Shown: one piece after another, positions 26,474 to 34,029 of the stretch
Layout: every line of letters begins with the position of its first letter
Numbering within the stretch: position 1 is the stretch's first letter
Assembly (NCBI RefSeq): GCF_023241715.1
Contig: NZ_JALQCW010000013.1
Coordinates: 62,001 to 126,000 of the forward strand
Length of the DNA: 64,000 bases
Source of the DNA: Pseudomonas morbosilactucae
Lineage (GTDB): Bacteria; Pseudomonadota; Gammaproteobacteria; Pseudomonadales; Pseudomonadaceae
Reading direction: 5' to 3'
The notes under the pieces: model-generated
The model's database searches: none
What the model saw: the letters and a program-made list of their open reading frames with translations, nothing else
Told to the model about the DNA's origin: nothing
Made by a program: the position numbers and the translations under genes

Positions 26474-26800
26474 ATGGTCATTGATTTCAGCCGTCTGAAC
26501 AGTTCCCCCTCACTCACCGGCAGTACGCGTACCAGCGCCAGCAAGGAAACCGACGAAACCGGTAAATCCGCGTCGCTGACTACCTCCGCCGAACCGGCCA
26601 GTGCCAGCAAAAGCGGGGAATCGGTACACCTCAGCAATGAGGCTCAACAGTTGCAGAAGATCACTGACAAGCTGCGCGATCAGCCTGCCGTAGACAAAGC
26701 CCGTGTGGCCGAGTTGAAGCAAGCGATTGCCGATGGCAGCTACAAGGTCGATAGCAACCGTGTAGCCAGCAAACTGCTTAACTTCGAAGCCCAGCGCTAG
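26474..26800 (+). CDS. flgM: anti-sigma-28 factor FlgM
   Basis: A 108-aa inhibitor of FliA that is secreted once the hook is complete. The N-terminal half is serine/threonine-rich and probably disordered, as usual. The C-terminal half holds the FliA-binding helices: [19 protein letters not shown] and [20 protein letters not shown] followed by [14 protein letters not shown] 26474 follows GGTTTTTTCCATC. Its own promoter is sigma-28 type, giving negative feedback. Confidence 0.95.
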   Translation: MVIDFSRLNSSPSLTGSTRTSASKETDETGKSASLTTSAEPASASKSGESVHLSNEAQQLQKITDKLRDQPAVDKARVAELKQAIADGSYKVDSNRVASKLLNFEAQR

Positions 26801-26848
26801 CCAAAGGCCTGCGCCAGGCTTTTGGACGCTTAAAACCCAAGGCCAGCC

Positions 26849-27316
26849 ATGCACGACACTAATTTACTGCAACTGATCACTGACGACTTTGCTCCCGCCC
26901 AACAACTGCTTGAGTTGCTGAGGACCGAGTCCCTCGCCTTGCACGGCCGCGACATGCTGCTGCTCGAGGACATTCTGGCGCAAAAGCAGGCACTGATCAT
27001 TCTGCTGGAACAGCATGGCCGCAAGCGCACTGAGCTCCTTGCCAGCCTGAACCTGCCGGCCACTCGCGCCGGTCTGGAAGAGTTGGCCAGCCACTCCTCG
27101 ATCGGCAGCCAGTTGCTCGAACAGAGCGATGTGCTGACCCAATTGCTGGCCGACTGCCAAGCGGCCAACGAACTCAATGGACGCTCGATCCAGGTTCAAC
27201 AAGCCACGACCGCCAATCAGTTGAAGATTCTCACCGGCGGCGAACCTCCTGCCCTGTATGACGCTCGCGGGTCAACCGCCAAGCTTGCGAAGCCTCGCCC
27301 ACTCAGTCAGGCTTGA
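26849..27316 (+). CDS. flgN: flagellar export chaperone FlgN
   Basis: A 155-aa alpha-helical protein with leucine-rich coiled coil (LLQLITDDFAPAQQLLELLR, LLEDILAQKQALIILLEQHG). It is the chaperone for hook-associated proteins FlgK and FlgL. It sits 48 bp downstream of flgM, the conserved flgMN order. Confidence 0.93.
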   Translation: MHDTNLLQLITDDFAPAQQLLELLRTESLALHGRDMLLLEDILAQKQALIILLEQHGRKRTELLASLNLPATRAGLEELASHSSIGSQLLEQSDVLTQLLADCQAANELNGRSIQVQQATTANQLKILTGGEPPALYDARGSTAKLAKPRPLSQA

Positions 27317-27358
27317 CCCCCCAAATGAGCGCGCCCTACCATGCCGCGAAACATGCTG

Positions 27359-27378
27359 GCAGAATGATATCATTCTGC
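27359..27378. repeat. 20-bp perfect palindrome between flgN and flgZ
   Basis: GCAGAATGAT at 27359-27368 is followed directly by its reverse complement ATCATTCTGC at 27369-27378. It has no T tract, so it looks like a DNA-binding site for a dimeric regulator rather than a terminator. It lies 35 bp before the flgZ start codon. Confidence 0.6.
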
Positions 27379-27412
27379 GTGTAGCCGTATTTTGTCTGGA
27401 GATTGATGAACC

Positions 27413-28159
27413 GTGTTCAACGCCTTAAACGCGGAAGATGCTCCGCAGCCACCGAAGGTGCTCACCACCCCTTTGGAAATAGCCTCAAATCTGCGGCTGC
27501 TGCAGGAGAGTCACGACCCTCTGATCATCACTTTCCATGAACGCAGCCAGCGCTTTCAAAGCTATCTGGTGGATGTGGATCGCGACACCAACATGATTGC
27601 CCTCGACGAGATGATTCCTCGGGACGGCGAACGCTTCATGCTGGCGGGCGAGCCGTTCAAGGTCGAAGGCTTCCATGACGGCGTAAGAATCGCCTGGGAC
27701 AGCAACGGTACCTTGACCCTCGACGAGTCCAATGGCGGCCGCTGCTACCGCGGCACCCTGCCCGATGAAGTGGTCTATCACCAGCGACGCAATGCCTTCC
27801 GGGCCGCGTTGAAGCTGGCCCAACTGGTGGATATCGAACTCAGCGGCGACAAACTGAAAAACCCGGTCAACGGCAAACTGCTGGATATTTCCGCAACCGG
27901 CTGCAAGCTGCGCTTCGACGGTGACATTTCCGACCGCCTGCAACTGGGCCAGGTCTACGAACGCTTTATCGCGGCCCTGCCCTTCGGCAGCATGACCGCG
28001 CCGGTAGAACTGCGGTACCTGCACCATGAAGAAAAAATCGACACCACCTTCGCCGGCGTACGCTTTCACAACATGAGCGGCCTGGTGCAACGTCAGGTAG
28101 AGCGCTTCGTCTACCAACTGCAACGGGAAGCCCGGCGCTTCGACAAAGACGATTTCTGA
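27413..28159 (+). CDS. flgZ: c-di-GMP-binding flagellar brake protein FlgZ (YcgR family)
   Basis: A 248-aa protein with an N-terminal YcgR domain ([20 protein letters not shown]) and a C-terminal PilZ domain carrying the c-di-GMP motifs RRNAFR and [11 protein letters not shown]. Binding c-di-GMP lets it slow or stop the flagellar motor. The start is GTG 27413, supported by TGGAGATTG 8-16 nt upstream. Position after flgMN matches flgZ of P. fluorescens and P. putida. Confidence 0.93.
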   Translation: MFNALNAEDAPQPPKVLTTPLEIASNLRLLQESHDPLIITFHERSQRFQSYLVDVDRDTNMIALDEMIPRDGERFMLAGEPFKVEGFHDGVRIAWDSNGTLTLDESNGGRCYRGTLPDEVVYHQRRNAFRAALKLAQLVDIELSGDKLKNPVNGKLLDISATGCKLRFDGDISDRLQLGQVYERFIAALPFGSMTAPVELRYLHHEEKIDTTFAGVRFHNMSGLVQRQVERFVYQLQREARRFDKDDF

Positions 28160-28173
28160 TCGCCTTGCAGCTC

Positions 28174-28212
28174 AAAAAACGGGCAGTCCCTTGCGGTGAC
28201 TGCCCGTTTTTT
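28174..28212. terminator. bidirectional terminator between flgZ and the MFS gene
   Basis: AAAAAACGGGCAGTC (28174-28188) pairs with GACTGCCCGTTTTTT (28198-28212). It serves the convergent flgZ and MFS transporter genes. Confidence 0.93.
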
Positions 28213-28223
28213 TATGCCGGCGT

Positions 28224-29624
28224 TTAAGGCCTGGCGCCGCTCAGGTGCTCGGGACCCATGTCCTCCGGACTGACGTCGGCCTCGCCCTCAGGTACTTCAC
28301 TGCCTGCCTGCGCCGCCACTGCCGGATCCACCTCGGACTCAGACTCGGCCTGTGGCGCAACACTGGTCTGCATCTGCTCCTGGACCACCTGTTCATCGAC
28401 ACGCGGGTCAAGGGCCGCCACCAGCGGCGAACTGGACATGCTGTCCGGCATCGCCACGTGGTGCAGCGGCGCATCATCGACCTGGTGCAGGTTGGTCACG
28501 GCCTTCGGCCGGATACGCCAGACCAGGACCAAGGCAAAGAAGCTGAAGAACGCGTACAGCATCTGGCTGCCAAACAGCTTCATCAGCACCCCGGCCGCCA
28601 ACGGCCCGATACTGGCGCCCACGCCATAAGTCACCAACAGCATCGCCGTCAGCGAGACCCGCCGATCACTCTCGACATGGTCATTGGAAAACGCCACCGC
28701 CAGCGGGTACAGGCAAAACTGCACCAATGAACAGAGAAAGCCGAGGATGAACAGAACCTCCAGCGGCACACTGGGCAACACCGCCAAGGGCAATGCCACC
28801 ACCGCCAGGAACAGGGCAAAACTGCGAATCAGCATCGCCCGGTCATAACGGTCCGACAGCCAGCCCAAAGGCCACTGCACCACCAGGCCGGCGAAAATGC
28901 AGCTCCCCATGAACAGGCCGACCTGCTCGGTGCTCAGCCCTTGCTGCGACGCGTAGAGCGGTGCCAGGCCGTAGAACGAACCGACGATCAACCCGGAGCC
29001 CAGCACAGTGCTGAGGGACTGGGGCACGCGCTTGATAAAGAACCGCGGCTCCATCGGCGCCGGATGCAGGGGCGCCGGGTGAATCCGCCGAGTCATGGCC
29101 ACGGGCACCAGGCACAAGGCAAAGCACAGGGCCACCAGCATCAGCAGCTCCAGCCCCAGGGCCGGGTGCATGACCAGAATCAGTTGCCCCAGGACCAACC
29201 CCAGGTACGAGGCAATCATGTAGCCGCTGAACACCAGGCCCCGCTGATTGGCATCGGCCTGCTCGTTGAGCCAGCTCTCGATCACCATGTACTGGCACAT
29301 CATGCCCAGGCCGACAATCATCCGCAGCACCAGCCAGGCCGGCAGCCAGTCGACCAGGCCATGCCCCAGGACCGCCGCGCCGACAATACCGGCACAGGTG
29401 GCGTAGGCACGAATGTGCCCGACCCGGGCAATCAGCCGGTGGCCGATCTTGCCCCCCAGCACCAGGCCGAAGTAGTTGGCGGCCATCAGCGCACCGACCC
29501 ACAGCCCATCCACATGATCGGCAGCCAGGCGCAGGGCCAGGTAGGTGCTGAGCAGGCCCGAGCCGATAAGCATCATCAGCGAGGCGAAATACAGCGCTCG
29601 AAAGGATTTCCAGATTTGGCGCAT
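28224..29624 (-). CDS. MFS transporter with acidic C-terminal tail
   Basis: A 466-aa major facilitator with 12 predicted membrane helices. The family loop motif between helices 2 and 3 is seen as GGKIGHRLIARVGHIRAY, repeated in the second half as GWLSDRYDRAMLIR. The fold resembles YcaD-type transporters; the substrate cannot be read from sequence. Unusually, about 75 residues follow the last helix and are acidic and low in complexity (EVDPAVAAQAGSEVPEGEAD), probably a flexible cytosolic tail. The next gene upstream is a glutamine-synthetase-like ligase 70 bp away on the same strand, so they may be co-transcribed. Confidence 0.85.
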   Translation of the reverse strand: MRQIWKSFRALYFASLMMLIGSGLLSTYLALRLAADHVDGLWVGALMAANYFGLVLGGKIGHRLIARVGHIRAYATCAGIVGAAVLGHGLVDWLPAWLVLRMIVGLGMMCQYMVIESWLNEQADANQRGLVFSGYMIASYLGLVLGQLILVMHPALGLELLMLVALCFALCLVPVAMTRRIHPAPLHPAPMEPRFFIKRVPQSLSTVLGSGLIVGSFYGLAPLYASQQGLSTEQVGLFMGSCIFAGLVVQWPLGWLSDRYDRAMLIRSFALFLAVVALPLAVLPSVPLEVLFILGFLCSLVQFCLYPLAVAFSNDHVESDRRVSLTAMLLVTYGVGASIGPLAAGVLMKLFGSQMLYAFFSFFALVLVWRIRPKAVTNLHQVDDAPLHHVAMPDSMSSSPLVAALDPRVDEQVVQEQMQTSVAPQAESESEVDPAVAAQAGSEVPEGEADVSPEDMGPEHLSGARP

Positions 29625-29694
29625 CGGCGTTCCGAGCGGCTCCTTGAATTGGGTATCGGGCCCTCTGAAAGATAGCCCGACGGCGACGGTTCGG

Positions 29695-31038
29695 TTAAGC
29701 CTGGGCTGCTAAAACGCGCCGCTCCCAGGGAGTGATTTCATTAAAGAAGCTGGTCAACTCCATGGTCTTCGAAGCGATGTAGCCTTCGATGAACTCGTTG
29801 CCGAACAGTTCCCTGGCCAACTGGCTACGCTTCAGACGCTCCAGAGCCGCATGCAAGGTACAAGGCAGCGACAAACTGTCCGGCACCTCGAATTCACCCT
29901 GGATCGCTGCCGCAGGCTCCAAGCGGTTCTCGATCCCGTACAACCCTGCCGCCAGGCTCGCGGCAATCGCCAGGTACGGGTTGGCGTCGGCCCCCGGCAA
30001 GCGATTCTCCACCCGTCGTGCCGCCGGGGAACTGGCGGGAATCCGCAGCCCAGCAGCCCGATTATCGTGGGACCAGCAGGCATTGTTCGGCGATGCGTAA
30101 GGATGGCACAAGCGCTGATAAGAATTGACGTTCGGCGCAAACAACGCAGTGAAGTCGGCCATGCCCGCCTGCTGCCCACCGATAAAGTGGCGGAACACTG
30201 CCGTCGGCCGCCCGTCCTCGTCACTGAACACGTTACGCCCGGTGCCGATCTCCACTACGCTCTGGTGAATGTGCATCGAACTGCCCGGCGTGTGGGCCAG
30301 CGGCTTGGCCATGCACACCACGGTCAGCCCGTGCTTGAGCGCCACTTCCTTGAGCAGGTGCTTGAAGAGGAAAGTCTGGTCCGCCAGCAATACCGGATCG
30401 CCATGAAGCAGGTTGATCTCGAACTGGCTGACGCCCATCTCGTGCATAAAGGTGTCGCGAGGCAGCCCCAGGGCCGCCATGCACTCGTAGACCTCGTTGA
30501 AGAAAGGTCGCAACCCGTTGTTGGAACTGATACTGAAAGCCGAATGCCCGTCCTCGCGGCGCCCATCCAGCCCGGTTGGCGGGACAAAGGCCAGGGTCGG
30601 GTCGGGGTTGGGGGCAAACACGAAAAATTCCAGTTCGGTGGCCACCACCGGCGCCAAGCCCAGGGCGGCATAACGGGCCACCACGGCCTTGAGCTGGCCA
30701 CGAGTAGACAGCGGCGAACTCTCGCCACTCAACTCGTCCGCATCGCAAATGGCCAGGGCCCGTGGCGGCTGGCTCCAGGGCAGCCGATGAATCTGTTGCG
30801 GGTCAGCAGTAAGGGCCAGATCGCCGTCGTCGCTGCCGTAGAACCGTGCCGGCGGATAACCGCCCATGATGCATTGCAGCAGCACGCCGCGGGCCAATTG
30901 CAGGCGTCGACCCTCAAGGAACCCTTCGGCAGTCATTACTTTGCCCCGCGGCACGCCATTGAGATCCGCGGTGACACATTCAATCTCATCAATGCCCGTC
31001 AATCGCTGCGCGAGTGAAGCGTGGCCATCGGTTGTCAT
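29695..31038 (-). CDS. glutamine synthetase-like gamma-glutamyl ligase (PuuA/PauA type)
   Basis: A 447-aa member of the glutamine synthetase superfamily. The ATP/metal motifs are present: ELEFFVF, AKPLAHTPGSSMHIHQS, NRAAGLRIP and RRVENRLPGADANPYLA. The short N-terminal beta-grasp (ECVTADLNGVPRGK) and lack of the adenylylation-tyrosine region place it with gamma-glutamylpolyamine synthetases rather than GlnA. Pseudomonads carry several PauA paralogs for putrescine, cadaverine and other amines, so the exact amine is unknown. The stop is followed by the MFS gene, a plausible uptake or efflux partner. Confidence 0.85.
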   Translation of the reverse strand: MTTDGHASLAQRLTGIDEIECVTADLNGVPRGKVMTAEGFLEGRRLQLARGVLLQCIMGGYPPARFYGSDDGDLALTADPQQIHRLPWSQPPRALAICDADELSGESSPLSTRGQLKAVVARYAALGLAPVVATELEFFVFAPNPDPTLAFVPPTGLDGRREDGHSAFSISSNNGLRPFFNEVYECMAALGLPRDTFMHEMGVSQFEINLLHGDPVLLADQTFLFKHLLKEVALKHGLTVVCMAKPLAHTPGSSMHIHQSVVEIGTGRNVFSDEDGRPTAVFRHFIGGQQAGMADFTALFAPNVNSYQRLCHPYASPNNACWSHDNRAAGLRIPASSPAARRVENRLPGADANPYLAIAASLAAGLYGIENRLEPAAAIQGEFEVPDSLSLPCTLHAALERLKRSQLARELFGNEFIEGYIASKTMELTSFFNEITPWERRVLAAQA

Positions 31039-31283
31039 GACTCAATCCTTGTTGTTGTACGAGCCGATAACGGCGACCTGTACAAAATACGCACCACCCG
31101 TTCAGTATTTCAAGCAGGGCCTTGAATATAATTCGCGGCTTTTCTAGGCCGCTCATTCAACCTCGACTCAGCGGCAAAAGGCCCAAGCCGGACACGGCCT
31201 GAACCCGCCTGACAACCACAGCAGATCACTGAAAAACGGACGGGCTTCAACCTCGATGACCAGGGCGCCAGCGCGCCCCTGGC

Positions 31284-31976
31284 TCAGGGCAAGTAGAGCT
31301 TGAACAGCGCGCCGCCCAGGGGGCCGCCATTGCTGATTTCGGTGTGGCCGCACACGCCGTTGCGCTGGTGCAGCGCGGCAATCCGCCCGGCAAAGTACAG
31401 ACCCAGGCCCGTGCTGCCACTGCTGTGATTGATGCCCTGCACATAATCGGCCTGCCGCTCGATCATCTGCGCCGGGTAACCTTCACCGTCATCATTGATG
31501 GTCAGCACCGTTTGCCCGGCCTCATCGTGCACGCTGATCAACAGCGCATGGCGTGCGTAGCGGATGGCGTTGTTAATGCTGTTGGCCAGCACCGAGGCGA
31601 TCAGCTCCCGGTCGAAAAAGCCCAAGGGGCTCAAGGGGTCGACGTCGTAGGTCACGGCAATGCCCCGACTCTTGAACACGTCTTGGTGGCCAACCAGTTG
31701 CGCTTCGATAAAGTCATCCAGCTCGTGATAGGCCGGCTGCAAAGGCAACTGGTTGACCCCGAGCTTATAAAGACCCAACAGCTGCACCAGCATGCCGTTG
31801 AGGTGGGCGAACTCGAACTCGATCACCCCTTGCTCCGCGGATTGCTGCTGCGGATCGGGCAAGCGCGCCAGCCACTGGGCATGGGCCTGCATCAGCATGG
31901 TCAGGGAGTTTTTCATGTCGTGCACGGTGGACGCGATCACCGTCGAAAAATCTAGCGCCTGCTGGTCATCACTCAT
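31284..31976 (-). CDS. soluble sensor histidine kinase
   Basis: A 230-aa histidine kinase with no membrane segment and no PAS or other input domain. It has a short dimerisation helix pair with acceptor histidine in STVHDMKNSLTML, then the ATPase domain with N box SVLANSINNAIRYA, G1 NDDGEGYP and G2 STGLGLYFAGRIA. ATG 31976 overlaps the stop of the upstream response-regulator gene by 4 nt. It ends 245 bp before the glutamine-synthetase-like gene start. Input probably comes through a partner protein. Confidence 0.85.
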   Translation of the reverse strand: MSDDQQALDFSTVIASTVHDMKNSLTMLMQAHAQWLARLPDPQQQSAEQGVIEFEFAHLNGMLVQLLGLYKLGVNQLPLQPAYHELDDFIEAQLVGHQDVFKSRGIAVTYDVDPLSPLGFFDRELIASVLANSINNAIRYARHALLISVHDEAGQTVLTINDDGEGYPAQMIERQADYVQGINHSSGSTGLGLYFAGRIAALHQRNGVCGHTEISNGGPLGGALFKLYLP

Positions 31977-33577
31977 TCGCCGAACGCCTTGCTTCGCAGC
32001 TTCTGGTAGCGCGGATAACGCGCATCGGTATCGGGCATCATGCCAACCGTCTTCAAACAGGCCTGGCACTCTTCAAGCAGTGCCTGGTCGCGGCTGGCAT
32101 CAATGCCATGCAACAGCGATTGCGCCATGTTCAGGGCAATACTGATGTTCTTCGGTTGCATCGCCAGGGCGCGCCGGAACAGCTCGCGCGCCTCATCCAG
32201 GGTGCCGGCCTTGTAGCTGCGCACACCCTGGCGGTTGAGATCGGCGGCCGCGTTGGAGGAACTGAGAATCTCCGGGTCGTCGGTGAGCTTGGCGATCCCC
32301 TGCATGACCTTGGGATCGTCACCGTAGATTTCCGCACAGTTCTTCAACATCGAGGCACCGGCGCTGGCCTGCCCCAGCATTTGCAGCTGCTTGGCCACCA
32401 ACAACGCGGCCTCGGGGCTCATGAACTGCTCCATGCCGTCCAGGCGCATCATGGCCTGCTCGGTGAGCTTTTCGGCCGTCTCGGCGTCGTTGAGCAACAA
32501 ACTGGTCGCCTTCATCAGCCGCGCACGGATCTGCAACCCCGGGTCGCTGGGGTTTTCCTTGGCCACGGCGCTGAGGGTGGTGTTGATTTCCAGGCGCGTG
32601 CGGGTATCCAGGCCCTTTTCGCTGCCCTTGCTGATCAGTGCATGGGCCAGGCCGAGGTTGCTTTCCGGGTCTTTGAAGCGTGACTGCGCGCCTTGGCTGA
32701 CCGCCTGGCGATAGGCCCTGGAAGCGGTGTCGAAGTCTTCGTTGGTCATCGCCAACTTACCCAGCAGGGCCTGGCGGCGCACGGCCAGCGGCGACAGGCG
32801 CACCGCCTCTTCCAGCACCCGCTGGGCACGCTTGGCGTCGCCCTCGGCAACCAGCACGTCGGCCAGACCGTCATACAACCCCGGCATCATCGGGAAGACC
32901 TTCAAGGCCTTTTCATAGACCGCCTTGGCCTCCCCCATCTGCCCGCGCTTGACCAGCAGGCGGCCCAGGCCGACGAAAGCCCAGGGCAATGGCCGATCGG
33001 CCAGGATGGTGTTGTAGAGGCGCTCGAGGGTCTCGTTCTGATTCATGTCCCGCAGCGCGTCGGCACGGTAGCGCAGGCACAACGGCGCATAACGCGGGTC
33101 CTGCTTGCACAGGGCGATACAGGCATTGAGCACTTCGACCGGCTTGCCGCGATCCAGCGCCTGCAGGATCGGCTGCAGCAAGGTCTTGCGCTGTTGCAGG
33201 CGCTCCAGGCGCTGCGCCAGGCCGGAACGGTTGAAGGGTTTGGTCAGGTACGCATCCGGCTCATGCTCCAGGGCACTGAGCACCATGGCCTGGCTGCTTT
33301 CGGCCGTGACCATCAGGAACACGCTTTCGTGGCTGATGAGCTTTTCCAGCATCAGGTCTTCGAGCACCTGCTGGCCGTTCTTCTTGCCATCGCCCAGGTG
33401 GTAATCCTGCAGGATGAAGTCATAGCGCTTCTGCGCACACATGCGCAGCGCCTGCTCACCGCTGTCGGCGGTGTCCACGTCCTTGACGCCCAGCTCACGC
33501 AACATCGAGCGGACCGAGCTACGGAAGTCCGAGAAATCATCGACGATCAAAAAGCTTTTTTGGTGGTACGCCAGCAT
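31973..33577 (-). CDS. response regulator with receiver and TPR repeats
   Basis: A 534-aa protein. Residues 1-125 form a CheY-like receiver (SFLIVDDFSDFRSSVRSML, acceptor Asp in FILQDYHLGDG, K in YLTKPFNRSG). From about 150 to the end there are many tetratricopeptide-like helical repeats (AFVGLGRLLVKRGQMGEAKA, LYDGLADVLVAEGDAKRAQR). There is no DNA-binding domain, so output is likely protein-protein. It is co-expressed with the soluble kinase and divergent from the unknown cluster at 34030. I cannot assign a pathway. Confidence 0.85.
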   Translation of the reverse strand: MLAYHQKSFLIVDDFSDFRSSVRSMLRELGVKDVDTADSGEQALRMCAQKRYDFILQDYHLGDGKKNGQQVLEDLMLEKLISHESVFLMVTAESSQAMVLSALEHEPDAYLTKPFNRSGLAQRLERLQQRKTLLQPILQALDRGKPVEVLNACIALCKQDPRYAPLCLRYRADALRDMNQNETLERLYNTILADRPLPWAFVGLGRLLVKRGQMGEAKAVYEKALKVFPMMPGLYDGLADVLVAEGDAKRAQRVLEEAVRLSPLAVRRQALLGKLAMTNEDFDTASRAYRQAVSQGAQSRFKDPESNLGLAHALISKGSEKGLDTRTRLEINTTLSAVAKENPSDPGLQIRARLMKATSLLLNDAETAEKLTEQAMMRLDGMEQFMSPEAALLVAKQLQMLGQASAGASMLKNCAEIYGDDPKVMQGIAKLTDDPEILSSSNAAADLNRQGVRSYKAGTLDEARELFRRALAMQPKNISIALNMAQSLLHGIDASRDQALLEECQACLKTVGMMPDTDARYPRYQKLRSKAFGE

Positions 33578-34029
33578 CGAAGATTCCAGGCAATTAAGAA
33601 GATGAAACCAAAGGCCAGTGCAATAACCCGCTCAGCTTCGCAGCCCATTTTTCGGCGCGCAGATAATAACTGCTGGCAAGGGGCTATCAAGCACTTTCCT
33701 GTAAACCTGTGATGCACCCGGCACACCCGGGGCACGGGGGCTGCCCGATCGACGAACACAGCCGCCCTTGGGGTTATCGGCCGACTACGGGATTCCCTTA
33801 TAGACGCGTTGCAGCAATTCACGGCTTAGTGACTGCCCCTTGAACCCTCCACAGCAGGGCTGCCCCGAGAACGCCATCGAGGCCGCGCCTCACACCTTGG
33901 ATTTTGAAACATCAACTGATAGTTTGCAGCGCCTCGTTGCCAGGACCGGCTACCTCACTTCACACACCTCGTTGTGGAGCCGATGTCGAGCGCAGGCAAT
34001 GCACAAGTCATGACCAAATGGAGTTAACA
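33578..34029. other. 452-bp divergent intergenic region
   Basis: It lies between the receiver-TPR gene (minus) and the unknown gene at 34030 (plus). I see no tRNA, terminator, GacA-type inverted repeat, sigma-54 element or credible short gene. It must contain promoters for both directions, but none is clear by eye. Confidence 0.5.

Noticed and set aside
33578..34029. Small regulatory RNA of the Rsm type in the divergent gap
   Set aside because: No GacA upstream site and no repeated GGA-in-loop hairpins with a terminator could be seen.
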